This document shows, in pieces, positions 17,214 through 26,468 of a DNA stretch of 64,000 nt. Source of the stretch: an uncultured Massilimicrobiota sp. (lineage in GTDB: Bacteria; Bacillota_I; Bacilli_A; Erysipelotrichales; Coprobacillaceae); NCBI GenBank assembly GCA_944325245.1, contig CALUZM010000003.1:1-64000 (forward strand), written 5' to 3'. A model generated the notes under the pieces. It was not told the DNA's origin. It ran no database searches and worked only from the letters and a program-made list of their open reading frames with translations. Position 1 is the stretch's first letter. The number at the start of each line of letters is the position of its first letter. A program made the translations under genes and the position numbers.

Positions 17214-17963
17214 TTATAAAAAGTGTTGAGAACATTGAACTGTAAGATAATCCATGATATACATAAGAATAAAATCATCATAATAACTACTCTTTGTTGA
17301 AGGAAGTTTTATATCATACTGTGTTGTATGATGATAGTCGTTTTTATGAGAAATCAGGACTGTCGATTGAGAATGGTTTAGTATTTGTTGATAAGTATCT
17401 CTATTGCTTTCAAGAAAACGACCAGAATAACTGATAATGATATGGACACCTTCAGGTACATCTATCTTGGAAGGATGATAGCTAAATTGAATAACTTTGA
17501 CAGGAATACCTAAAATAGCCATATCTTCAATAAATGACTGACACAGCGCTAAAGGATAAGTTGCTCCATAAATATATATTTTTTTATATGTTTGAATTAA
17601 ATCAACAACTTCTTGAAGCTGATGTGTAAAAGTTTCTTCTTGAAATTCAGCAGTCATCATTTTCATAGCATTCATACAGTTTTGAAAATCAAAATGAGCA
17701 TTCTTTTCTTTTAATTGCAATGTCCTTGTTTTCATAGTGGATAAGAGTTGACTTTTAAAATTTCTAAATGATTGAAAACCTAATAAATGACAGAATCTTA
17801 AAATCGTATTTGTAGACATATGACAATCATCAGCCATTTTTTGAATACTTATTGTTTCAATCACTGATAAATGATTTAAAATATATCTTGCAATTAAATA
17901 ATAATTATCATCTTTTAAATTATTCTGTTGTATTAAAACTATCAATGATAAAACTGTATTCAT
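17214..17963 (-). CDS. RpiR-family regulator
   Basis: The 249-residue protein has an N-terminal RpiR helix-turn-helix (SIQKMADDCHMSTNTILRFCHLLGFQSF) and a C-terminal SIS-like domain (IYIYGATYPLAL, IIISYSGRFLES), the arrangement of regulators that sense phosphosugars. The ATG overlaps the stop of the upstream regulator gene by four bases, so the two are a bicistronic pair. The following gene is the MBL surface protein, separated by a terminator. Its effector and targets are unknown. Confidence 0.85.
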   Translation of the reverse strand: MNTVLSLIVLIQQNNLKDDNYYLIARYILNHLSVIETISIQKMADDCHMSTNTILRFCHLLGFQSFRNFKSQLLSTMKTRTLQLKEKNAHFDFQNCMNAMKMMTAEFQEETFTHQLQEVVDLIQTYKKIYIYGATYPLALCQSFIEDMAILGIPVKVIQFSYHPSKIDVPEGVHIIISYSGRFLESNRDTYQQILNHSQSTVLISHKNDYHHTTQYDIKLPSTKSSYYDDFILMYIMDYLTVQCSQHFL

Positions 17964-18697
17964 GAATTCATCTCCTTTATCATATGTTGATAAATATAAT
18001 CATCTAAATGTTCTAAATAAAGAGGAGTTGAATGATAATATCCATAAGGAACTTTAATATTATGAAATTCCTGCCATTGATCAGTATCTGCTTCTCCAAT
18101 ATAAAACTTAATGAAAGGAAATTCATTGATTTTTTCAAGATTAAGCATGTGGGATGTGTTTAAACTCTTTTCATAAATACCTTGTATTCGCCATGAACTT
18201 TCCACCATAATGAATAGATCATTGGGATGAAAACGTTCAAGAATATCATAACATTTAGATAAGTCCCAACGATTCAACATCATAACATCACAATGTACCG
18301 AAAACAAATAAAAAATCATCTTAGAAAAAGATATAATTTCTCTTTCATTTCCATAAAACGCAATTTGCGATGCATGTTTAATTTGTTTTATAAAATCATC
18401 TATATTTTGACAATCAATGATATCATGAAGTGGTTCTACTGAATAAGACATATCCTGCGAAGAAATAAGCTTGATTTTGATTTCCTCATCCAGACTTAAT
18501 AACAAATCCTTGAAGCTTGAATAACCACCTTGATGATAGAAACGATGTAAAGAAGCCTTAGAAATTCCAAGCTCTTCAACTACTTTTTTCACTTTCAAAT
18601 GATTTAATGAATTCATATGCATCAACAAATAACGTGCAATATCACTATAATTACTTTCTTGTCCGCATAACTTCAATAATCGTTCATAGGTATACAT
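17960..18697 (-). CDS. RpiR-like regulator
   Basis: A 245-residue protein with an N-terminal HTH of RpiR type (VKKVVEELGISKASLHRFYHQGGYSSFKDLL) and a diverged C-terminal SIS-like region (IAFYGNEREIIS, LFIMVESSWRI) lacking an obvious phosphosugar Ser loop. It is paired with and overlaps the gene at 17214-17963. The two may form a heteromer, which is speculation from their coupling. It has a good promoter and GGAGG site upstream. Confidence 0.8.
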   Translation of the reverse strand: MYTYERLLKLCGQESNYSDIARYLLMHMNSLNHLKVKKVVEELGISKASLHRFYHQGGYSSFKDLLLSLDEEIKIKLISSQDMSYSVEPLHDIIDCQNIDDFIKQIKHASQIAFYGNEREIISFSKMIFYLFSVHCDVMMLNRWDLSKCYDILERFHPNDLFIMVESSWRIQGIYEKSLNTSHMLNLEKINEFPFIKFYIGEADTDQWQEFHNIKVPYGYYHSTPLYLEHLDDYIYQHMIKEMNS

Positions 18698-18723
18698 GAT
18701 ATTTTCCTCCCCATTCCTTCAAT

Positions 18724-18752
18724 ATTATACTTGATTATGTAGAAAATGAAAA
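18724..18752 (-). promoter_or_regulatory. Promoter of the RpiR pair
   Basis: Minus strand TTTTCA, 17 bp, TATAAT, about 26 bases before the start codon. Confidence 0.65.
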
Positions 18753-18786
18753 GATAGACATAAGAATATGATATTGATTTGTCTAT

Positions 18787-18816
18787 CAAAAAAGAGAAGT
18801 TAAACAAAATTTAACT
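18787..18816 (-). terminator. Probable terminator of the second ABC exporter operon
   Basis: A 7-bp AT-rich stem (AGTTAAA / TTTAACT) with a 5-base loop lies just past the stop at 18821, followed after a few bases by TTTTTT on the minus strand. It is weaker than the other terminators here. Confidence 0.55.
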
Positions 18817-18820
18817 CCTC

Positions 18821-20599
18821 CTACCCTTCTTGAAATTGAGCATTATACAATTGACTGTAGAAGCCACCTTGAGCCAACAATTCTTCATGTTTTCCCTGTT
18901 CAACAAGATAACCATCCTTAATCACAAGAATCAAATCAGCATTTTTAATTGTTGATAAACGATGGGCAATCACAAAACTTGTGCGTCCTTTCATCACATT
19001 TTGCATTGCATCCTGTAATCGTTTCTCTAAACGGGTATCAACTGATGAAGTGGCTTCATCTAAAATCATGATTTGCGGATCTTTTAATAAAGCACGCGCA
19101 ATTGTTAACAACTGCTTTTCTCCTTGAGAAATATTATTTGCCTCTTCATTGACAATTGAATCATAACCATCTGGTAAAGTTCTAATAAAATGATCCACAT
19201 TCGCCTGTCTAGCTGCTTCAATGACTTCATCTTTTCTTGCACTCAAACGTCCATAGTGAATATTTTCATAGATTGTCCCATGAAAAAGCCATGTATCCTG
19301 TAATACCATTCCAAACATAGAACGCAGTTCCTCTCTTGGAATATCTCTAATATCTACACCATCAATGCGAATACATCCAGATGTCGCATCATAGAAACGT
19401 AATAAAAGACTAATCAATGTTGTTTTTCCTGAACCCGTTGGACCGACAATGGCTACCATCTGTCCACTTTGAATATCAATATTCAAATGATGTAAGACTT
19501 CTTTATCATGATACCCAAAACATAATTGATCAAATTCAACATGTCCTTTGACATTTTGAATAGTTTGTGGATGTTCAACTGGCTGTTCTTCCGTTTCATT
19601 TAATATTTCAGAAATTCTATGTAGAGCCGCAAAGGCTGATTGAATCTGAGATGACAGATTGCTTACCTGAGAAATAGGATCATTGACCTGCCAGATATAG
19701 CGCACAAAAGCCTGTAACTCTCCTACCAATAATGTTCCCTGTAAAACAAATAAACTTCCTAAAAAACCAATCGTTCCAATAATCATATAGGTTACCAGTG
19801 AAATACATGGTGAAATGATGGATGACATGAATTGTGCCTGAAAAGCATTGTGATATAAATTCTGATTAATATCTTTAAATTTTTCAATCACATCTTTTTG
19901 TTTATTAAACAATAAGATTTCACGATATCCACCATACATCTCAGTAATCGCCCCATTCAGATTTCCCACAGCATCCTGTTGCGCCTGGAATTTCTTTTGA
20001 GAACGCTTGACAATAACTTTAGTGATAATCGTCGCTGCTGGAATAATCAACAAGACAATACATGTCATCAGAATATGAATACGAATCATCATGACGATGG
20101 CTAAAATTAGCATCAGAACACCTCTAATGATTTCCGTCAAAGTTTGCTGGAGAGCATTAGACAAGGTATCGACATCATTTGTGATACGGCTTAATACATC
20201 TCCATACTTATGGTTGTCAAAATAGCTGACAGGAAGTTTTCTGATTTTATCCTGAAGGGCATTTCTTAAATCATGCATTGTCTTTTGAATAGAATTGGTC
20301 AGAGTCACGATTGTTATCGATTGAGAAACTGTTTTTAAACAGTAAAATCCCAGTAACATCATCATAATTTCAATCACACGCTGAAAATCGACTCCTGCAC
20401 CTTCTACATTTTGCATAATATCCATTGCATTTTCCATCAATAATGATGTTAGCATTCCTTCAATCATTGGTGAAATCGATAAAGCAAAGCATGTCACAAC
20501 AATCATAGCAATCGCTATAAAGAAGCCCCATTTATAAGGTGAAAGGAATGGAGAAATTTGATGAATGGATCTTTTGAATGTCTGCCATTTTTTATTCAT
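18821..20599 (-). CDS. ABC exporter half-transporter, catalytically complete subunit
   Basis: A 592-residue exporter half with six membrane helices and an ATPase domain: Walker A GPTGSGKT, signature NISQGEKQ, Walker B IMILDEATS and switch AHRLST, all competent. It pairs with the degenerate half encoded just upstream and closely resembles the 6376-8199 protein. The start at 20599 follows GGAGG by nine bases and overlaps the partner by eight; the in-frame GTG six codons earlier is part of the ribosome site. The substrate is unknown. Confidence 0.92.
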   Translation of the reverse strand: MNKKWQTFKRSIHQISPFLSPYKWGFFIAIAMIVVTCFALSISPMIEGMLTSLLMENAMDIMQNVEGAGVDFQRVIEIMMMLLGFYCLKTVSQSITIVTLTNSIQKTMHDLRNALQDKIRKLPVSYFDNHKYGDVLSRITNDVDTLSNALQQTLTEIIRGVLMLILAIVMMIRIHILMTCIVLLIIPAATIITKVIVKRSQKKFQAQQDAVGNLNGAITEMYGGYREILLFNKQKDVIEKFKDINQNLYHNAFQAQFMSSIISPCISLVTYMIIGTIGFLGSLFVLQGTLLVGELQAFVRYIWQVNDPISQVSNLSSQIQSAFAALHRISEILNETEEQPVEHPQTIQNVKGHVEFDQLCFGYHDKEVLHHLNIDIQSGQMVAIVGPTGSGKTTLISLLLRFYDATSGCIRIDGVDIRDIPREELRSMFGMVLQDTWLFHGTIYENIHYGRLSARKDEVIEAARQANVDHFIRTLPDGYDSIVNEEANNISQGEKQLLTIARALLKDPQIMILDEATSSVDTRLEKRLQDAMQNVMKGRTSFVIAHRLSTIKNADLILVIKDGYLVEQGKHEELLAQGGFYSQLYNAQFQEG

Positions 20600-22328
20600 A
20601 AGCCAATTCCTCCTCACTTAACTGTGATGAAGCAATTTCATGATAAATAGGACAAGTCTTTAATAAATCATGATGTTTGCCATGTCCTACAATCTGACCT
20701 TCATCCAAAACAATAATCTGATCGGCATCTTTAATCGTAGAAATTCTCTGTGCCACAATAAAAACAATGGAATGCTTGGTTTCATCTTTTAAAGCATGCC
20801 TTAAAACAGCATCAGTTTTATAGTCTAAAGCAGAAAAAGAATCATCAAAAATATAAATTTCTGGTTTTCTAATCAAAGCTCTCGCAATGCTTAAACGCTG
20901 TCTTTGTCCACCTGAAACATTCGTTGCACTTTCTGTAATCATTTCATCAAAACCTAACGGTTTTTGCATAATAAAATCATAACTCTGTGAGACCTTTGCA
21001 GCATGTTCTAATTCTTCTAATGATGCATCTGCTTTTCCATATTTTAAATTTTCCGCTATTGTTCCAGTAAAAAGCATAGCTTTTTGAGGAATAAACCCAA
21101 TCTTATTTCTTAAATCATCAATACGATAATCTTTGATATCCACACCATCAATTTGAATACTTCCACTACTGATATCATAGAAACGAGGAATCAAATTAAT
21201 CAATGTACTCTTTCCAGATCCCGTACTTCCAATAAAAGCAACAGTTTCTCCTTCATGTGCTTCAAATGAAATATTTTTTAATACTGGTTCCTCTCCATCT
21301 GGATAAACAAAAGTCACATCTTTGAAAATCACCTGATGTTGAGCAGTACGTGATGGCTTTGTCTGAGTCACAGTATCTTGAATACCACTTTGTGTATTTA
21401 ATACATCCTGAATACGTCTAGCAGAGACTGCGGCACGTGGATACATCACAAATACATTACAAAACAGCATCATTGAAAACATAGCGTGAAAAAGATAATC
21501 CTGAAAAGCGATTAATTTTCCTACCTGTAGAGTACCAGCATCCACCATAAAGCTGGCTACATAGAAAATAAGCAGGGTTGCTAAATTCATCAGGAAATAA
21601 AAAATTGGCTGAGTCAAAAGCATAAGCTTAAAGATTCTTTTGGTATAACCTGTAAATTCACTATTTGTCTGATTAAAACGAGATTGTTCATAATCATCAT
21701 TACCAAAAGCTCGAATAACTCTTAAACCGGAAAGATTTTCTCTGGTAATACGATTCATGTGATCTAAAGAGCGCTGCTGTTTTTGAGACAATGGTTCTGA
21801 TATTCTTGCCACAACAACGACACCAATCACAATAACTGGCAATGTTGCTGCAATAATGGCAGATAATTCTAGTAATGTCTTCAAAGTCATGAACACACTG
21901 ATAACGACCATAACAGGTGTCATTAAAGCAGTTCTTAATAAAACATTGACAAATAATTGAATCTGGAAAGCATCATTATTAGTACGTGTTATTAATGACG
22001 AAATGCCAAAACGATTAAATTCGTGTGGAGAAAAACTTTGAATATGAGTAAAAATATCATTACGCATATCTCTCGTAATAGAAGTAGAGATTTTTGCACA
22101 GCAGAATCCTAATATTATCGTCCCAGCCACACCAATGATAGAAATACCTATTGCCAAGAACCACATAGAGTATAAATACCCTTCATTTTGGGTTGTCACC
22201 CCATTATCAATCATATCAGCAATTATTGTTGGTAAACCTAGTTCTACCAAAGCAAAACCAAAGACGGATATCACATTTAAAACAAAAAGTTTTTTATATT
22301 TTTTGAGATAATGTAATATAAGTTTCAT
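20592..22328 (-). CDS. ABC exporter half-transporter with degenerate ATP site
   Basis: A 578-residue half of normal length without the large extracytoplasmic insert found at 8192. Walker A is GSTGSGKS and the signature NVSGGQRQ, but Asp follows Walker B (YIFDDSFS) and Gln replaces the switch His (VAQRIST), marking the non-catalytic site of a heterodimer. The start at 22328 follows AAAGGAGG by six bases; the in-frame extension upstream covers the promoter region. A TATAAT box sits at 22356-22361 without a convincing -35 box. Confidence 0.92.
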   Translation of the reverse strand: MKLILHYLKKYKKLFVLNVISVFGFALVELGLPTIIADMIDNGVTTQNEGYLYSMWFLAIGISIIGVAGTIILGFCCAKISTSITRDMRNDIFTHIQSFSPHEFNRFGISSLITRTNNDAFQIQLFVNVLLRTALMTPVMVVISVFMTLKTLLELSAIIAATLPVIVIGVVVVARISEPLSQKQQRSLDHMNRITRENLSGLRVIRAFGNDDYEQSRFNQTNSEFTGYTKRIFKLMLLTQPIFYFLMNLATLLIFYVASFMVDAGTLQVGKLIAFQDYLFHAMFSMMLFCNVFVMYPRAAVSARRIQDVLNTQSGIQDTVTQTKPSRTAQHQVIFKDVTFVYPDGEEPVLKNISFEAHEGETVAFIGSTGSGKSTLINLIPRFYDISSGSIQIDGVDIKDYRIDDLRNKIGFIPQKAMLFTGTIAENLKYGKADASLEELEHAAKVSQSYDFIMQKPLGFDEMITESATNVSGGQRQRLSIARALIRKPEIYIFDDSFSALDYKTDAVLRHALKDETKHSIVFIVAQRISTIKDADQIIVLDEGQIVGHGKHHDLLKTCPIYHEIASSQLSEEELAYE

Positions 22329-22396
22329 ATTGACCTCCTTTTGACATGTGACAACATTATATAACAAATATCCATAAGAGTATAGGTCTATTCCAT

Positions 22397-22431
22397 AAAA
22401 AAACAATACTCTCCTTTCAAGAAAGTACTGT
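22397..22431 (-). terminator. Terminator of the rubrerythrin gene
   Basis: A bulged hairpin (CTTTC/GAAAG inner stem, about 6 further pairs outside a 5-base bulge) followed by TTTTTTT on the minus strand, 18 bases after the stop. Confidence 0.65.
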
Positions 22432-22448
22432 TTCTATCAATCAAATCA

Positions 22449-23051
22449 TCATTGTGATTGATCACATGTAAATGGCGCATCTTTTAATCTGATAAAGTAT
22501 CCTTGATCATGGCTGCAAACTGGACAAAGCTGCGGTGCTCTCGTTCCTTCAAAAATGAATCCACAGTTTAAACACATCCAATAACATGGTGTATCCGATG
22601 CATAAAGTTGCCCATTTTCTAAAAGGGTTGCAAACTTTTCAAAACGATCACCGTGCGTTTTTTCTATCTCAGCAATATTAAAGAAATCTTGGGCAATTTT
22701 ATGGAAACCTTCTTCTTTAGCAACTGTTCCAAAATTCTGATAAACATCTTCATATTCTTCATATTCATTATGTCTGGCACTCTTTAAAAGTGACAAAACA
22801 TCATCATAGGTATCCACTGGATAGCCGCCATCAACGCTAATCGTTTCTCCTGTCAATTCTTTTAAATGATTATAAAAGATTTCAGCATGTTCCTTTTCCT
22901 GATTCGCTGTAAAATAAAAGACATCAGCTAACATGTGATAACCTTTTTTAGCGGCCAAACCACCTGCAAAAGTATAACGATTTCTGGCCTGTGATTCACC
23001 CGCAAAAGCACGCATTAAATTATCTTTTGTTTGACTATTTCGAAAATCCAT
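22449..23051 (-). CDS. rbr: Rubrerythrin
   Basis: The 200-residue protein is a peroxide-reducing di-iron protein typical of anaerobes. The ferritin-like domain holds Glu19, the EKEH motif (52-55), EEG (113-115) and EIEKTH (128-133); a C-terminal rubredoxin-like domain holds Cys160, Cys163, Cys176 and Cys179. Electrons probably come from NADH via a reductase encoded elsewhere. GAGGTG precedes the ATG. It follows the hydrogenase-linked ABC genes but has its own terminator; a weak TATACT box lies in the 42-base gap upstream. Confidence 0.95.
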   Translation of the reverse strand: MDFRNSQTKDNLMRAFAGESQARNRYTFAGGLAAKKGYHMLADVFYFTANQEKEHAEIFYNHLKELTGETISVDGGYPVDTYDDVLSLLKSARHNEYEEYEDVYQNFGTVAKEEGFHKIAQDFFNIAEIEKTHGDRFEKFATLLENGQLYASDTPCYWMCLNCGFIFEGTRAPQLCPVCSHDQGYFIRLKDAPFTCDQSQ

Positions 23052-23093
23052 ATTCTTTCACCTCAAAAACAGTATAACCATTCTGTCATAAAA

Positions 23094-23822
23094 TCATTCA
23101 TCACGACTCCATTTCTTTAAAAGAATATGCATAATCATCTGTAAAATCATAATAATAGCAATCAACCATAATATCCATGCAAAAATGCCTGTCATATCAA
23201 TTTGAACACGTGCAAAGTATAATTGCTTACCTATTCCATATTGAGATGAAACAAAAATTTCTGCCATTACACCAACTTTTAAGCTTAAGGGCAAACATGA
23301 TTCAATAGCGGAAATAATATAGCCTTTTATCAATGGTAAATAGGCATATTTCAGATTATAGAAAAAAGAATGATGATAGAGCAAAATGATATCTTGTAAG
23401 TCACTGTCAATATGACAAATGCCCTGCATAGCATTGAAATAAAAAACAGGAACAAGCATAAAAAAGACAATCAACAACAAAGCTGTATCACTATGAAACC
23501 AGACGAGCAGTATGAGAATATACCCAATTTGTGGAATTGTCTGTAAAAAAGTCATAACAGGTTGTAAACATTGTCGAAATGGTATAGAAAGACCACTCAC
23601 TATGCCTAAAAAAATACCGATGATCATCGCTAAGAAAAAACTACTTAATACACGTATCAGAGTCAACCCAACAGCAACATAAAATTGTTTTTCAGATACA
23701 TAAGTCAGCATTCTAAACAAAACATCGCCAGGAAATGGCAAAATGACTTCTTTTTGAATCATCAATGAAGCCATTTGCCATAAAAGCATCATTATAATAA
23801 CTGTGATAATTTTTCTTTTCAT
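23094..23822 (-). CDS. ABC transporter permease, SsuC/TauC-like
   Basis: A 242-residue protein with about six membrane helices and the inner-membrane permease signature near residues 125-185 (weakly conserved EAA-type loop around ESCLPLSLKVGVMAEIF). The layout matches nitrate/sulfonate/taurine-type permeases. It overlaps the binding-protein gene by four bases. No ATPase gene is present in this operon, so the importer must borrow one or be incomplete. Confidence 0.85.
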   Translation of the reverse strand: MKRKIITVIIMMLLWQMASLMIQKEVILPFPGDVLFRMLTYVSEKQFYVAVGLTLIRVLSSFFLAMIIGIFLGIVSGLSIPFRQCLQPVMTFLQTIPQIGYILILLVWFHSDTALLLIVFFMLVPVFYFNAMQGICHIDSDLQDIILLYHHSFFYNLKYAYLPLIKGYIISAIESCLPLSLKVGVMAEIFVSSQYGIGKQLYFARVQIDMTGIFAWILWLIAIIMILQMIMHILLKKWSRDE

Positions 23823-24697
23823 GAAGCCAACATATTAGAATTATATGTGATATTGAAAAGCTGTAAAAACTGACTTATTTCATTTTCACATTGATCAGCA
23901 GGTACATAATGTACGTTTTGACGTTCAATTGAGGAAACTGTGATATCAACACTTGGAAGTCCTAATTGTTCTATTCCAATATTTTCTAATTTTTCTTTCA
24001 ATTCAGGATAACCATTTTCACAAAATTCTTCAATAGACTGAAACAATTCATCATTCTGATATCCATCTTTGACAAACATCGCAGCCTGAGGATATCCACT
24101 TCCTCCATAGGCTTCCTGTAAATCAACAATGACAGATAAATCAATACCAGATTGTTTCGCTTTCGCAATTGTCGCACTTGCGAGTGGTTCTGCCAATAAT
24201 CCTACTTTTGCCTGACCTGAAATTAATCTTTGTTGGACAAGAGTTGCGGATGAATAGTAATGGGGCTGAAGATTTGTTTCCACATCGACTGTTTCGACAA
24301 TTTTCTGTGGTACAGCTCCTTCACCAAATAAAGCCAGTTCCCCTGTTTCATCAAGTGCTTCAGCTGAAGTCCCAACATAATAAAGATTACCCCATGTTAA
24401 AACACTTTGCAGACGATAATCCGTCTGTTCTTGAGCAATAAGCTGTGCTCCTAAATTAATTGGAGCAACAATGATATCATACTCACTATCTGCTTTAGAT
24501 AATTCAGCAATCAGCTGATCGGTTCCATCTACAAAATCAATACTACCATCTTCACAGATTTGCTCATATTCACCAACGAGCGCTAAAGATGGTGCACCCG
24601 TTGGACATAGAATATGAACAGCTTTTTCTTGTTGTTGACAAGCCGTCATCAACACACCAATGAATAAAGATAAAACTATTTGAATTATTTTTTTCAT
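23819..24697 (-). CDS. ABC transporter substrate-binding lipoprotein, SsuA/NitT-like
   Basis: The 292-residue protein has a lipoprotein signal peptide with lipobox LMTAC (lipidated Cys near residue 20) and a bilobed periplasmic-binding fold with IIVAPINLGAQL and GLLAEPLASATI, resembling the NMT1/SsuA group. It starts 15 bases after the hydrogenase gene hydA and is coupled to the permease, so it may be part of the hydrogenase transcript. The ligand is unknown; a metal-, sulfur- or cofactor-related ligand would fit but is only a guess. Confidence 0.85.
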   Translation of the reverse strand: MKKIIQIVLSLFIGVLMTACQQQEKAVHILCPTGAPSLALVGEYEQICEDGSIDFVDGTDQLIAELSKADSEYDIIVAPINLGAQLIAQEQTDYRLQSVLTWGNLYYVGTSAEALDETGELALFGEGAVPQKIVETVDVETNLQPHYYSSATLVQQRLISGQAKVGLLAEPLASATIAKAKQSGIDLSVIVDLQEAYGGSGYPQAAMFVKDGYQNDELFQSIEEFCENGYPELKEKLENIGIEQLGLPSVDITVSSIERQNVHYVPADQCENEISQFLQLFNITYNSNMLAS

Positions 24698-24711
24698 AAA
24701 AACCTCCAGAT

Positions 24712-26460
24712 TTATTTAAATCTTGCTTTCTTTGTATAATGTGTATGCAAGAGGTGATGAGCCTTTTCGCTATTGGGTTCTCCTAAAAAGTTTTTATAGA
24801 GATTTTGAATCTGTGAGTTCTTATGAGATTTACGCACTGGCAATGAAACATCTTCATCATACAAAGCTTTGGCACGTGCCTGTTTATAATTAAATCCACT
24901 ATTTCGTAATGTTGCATTGACATAAGGTTGTCCACCACCATTAATACATCCACCTGGGCAGCCCATAATTTCAATAAAGTGATATGGAGAAACACCCTTT
25001 CTGATATCTTCTAACAATGGTTTAGCTAGACTCATGCTTTGAGCCACTGCCACCTTTAATGTCTGATCTCCAATCTTAATCGTTGATTCTTTGACTCCTT
25101 CAACACCTCTCACCGCATGATAATCTATCATCGTTAAGTCTTCTTTGGCCAAAACATCTGCGACCGTTCTTAAAGCGGCTTCCATAACGCCACCACTGGC
25201 TCCAAAAATAACACCAGCACCACTATATTCACCAAAGAGATCCTGATCAAAATCATCATCTTTTAATTCAGGGAAATTAATTCCAAACATCTTAATAAGT
25301 TTTGCCAATTCACGTGTTGTCAAAACAGCATCAACATCTGGATAGGGCTGTGTTAGATTTTCAGGTCGTTCTTTTTCTCCTTTTTTCGCCACACATGGCA
25401 TGATAGACACAACATAAATATTTTGCGGATCCATATCATGCGTTTGGGCATAGAATGATTTAATCATTGCTCCTAACATCATATGTGGTGATTTACAGCT
25501 AGAAAGATGGTCTAATAAATCCGGATATTCATGTTCAATATAATTGATCCATCCTGGACTACACGATGTCAACATTGGTAAAACACCTTGATTTTTAAGA
25601 CGCCCAATAAATTCATAACCTTCTTCCATAATTGTTAAATCAGCTCCAAAGTTTGTATCATAAACCTTATCAAAGCCAACCAATTTCAAAGCATGAACCA
25701 TTTTTCCAGTGACACGTGTTCCTATTGGCATTCCAAATTCTTCACCTAAAGCTGCTCTAATTGCAGGAGCTGTTTGCACAACGACATATTTTTGGGGATC
25801 ATTTAAAGCCTCAATCACATCATGAATTTCTTCTTTTTCATGTAATGCACCAACAGGACAGACATTAATACATTGTCCACATTGCATGCAGTTCACATCA
25901 TCAAAGCTTTTATCATAGATAGGTCCCACTTTTGTTTTGAAACCACGATTCATATACCCTAAAATACCTAATCCCTGTGTTTTCATACATGTTTCTACAC
26001 AACGACCACATAGTACACATTTTGACGTATTTCTCACAATTCCTGGTGAAACAGTATCAAAAGTGGGTTCGCTTTTTTCACCGGCAAAAGCATCTTCTCT
26101 AACCCCCAACTCCTGACATAAACGCTGTAATTCACAGTTGGTATTACGAATACATGATAGACAGTCTTTAGAATGATTAGAAACAATCAATTCTACAACT
26201 CTTCTTCTCGCATCAAGAGCACGAGCAGAATTTGTTTTAATAACCATTCCTTCTCTGACAGGATAAACACATGCAGCACATAATGTCTTTGCGCCTTCTA
26301 CTTCCACCTGACAGACACGACACGCTCCTGTTCCTGTAACATCTTTAAGATAACATAAAGTAGGAATATGAATGCCATTATTTTTAGCGGCTTCAAGAAC
26401 AGTTTGTCCCTCATAAGCTTCTACTTCTCGATTATTAATAGTTATTTTTATTTTCGACAT
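24712..26460 (-). CDS. hydA: [FeFe] hydrogenase catalytic subunit (M3-type, NADH/ferredoxin-linked)
   Basis: The 582-residue subunit makes or oxidises H2. In order it has an N-terminal [2Fe-2S] domain (CYLKDVTGTGACRVC), a His-ligated [4Fe-4S] segment (HSKDCLSCIRNTNC), two [4Fe-4S] motifs (CVLCGRCVETC, CMQCGQCINVCP), and the H-cluster domain with L1 TSCSPGW, L2 MPCVAKK and L3 MGCPGGCINGGGQP. With HydB and the NuoE-like subunit it forms the trimeric, often electron-bifurcating hydrogenase that couples NADH and ferredoxin oxidation to H2. Maturases HydE, HydF and HydG are not in the window. Confidence 0.96.
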   Translation of the reverse strand: MSKIKITINNREVEAYEGQTVLEAAKNNGIHIPTLCYLKDVTGTGACRVCQVEVEGAKTLCAACVYPVREGMVIKTNSARALDARRRVVELIVSNHSKDCLSCIRNTNCELQRLCQELGVREDAFAGEKSEPTFDTVSPGIVRNTSKCVLCGRCVETCMKTQGLGILGYMNRGFKTKVGPIYDKSFDDVNCMQCGQCINVCPVGALHEKEEIHDVIEALNDPQKYVVVQTAPAIRAALGEEFGMPIGTRVTGKMVHALKLVGFDKVYDTNFGADLTIMEEGYEFIGRLKNQGVLPMLTSCSPGWINYIEHEYPDLLDHLSSCKSPHMMLGAMIKSFYAQTHDMDPQNIYVVSIMPCVAKKGEKERPENLTQPYPDVDAVLTTRELAKLIKMFGINFPELKDDDFDQDLFGEYSGAGVIFGASGGVMEAALRTVADVLAKEDLTMIDYHAVRGVEGVKESTIKIGDQTLKVAVAQSMSLAKPLLEDIRKGVSPYHFIEIMGCPGGCINGGGQPYVNATLRNSGFNYKQARAKALYDEDVSLPVRKSHKNSQIQNLYKNFLGEPNSEKAHHLLHTHYTKKARFK

Positions 26461-26468
26461 ATCAACAC

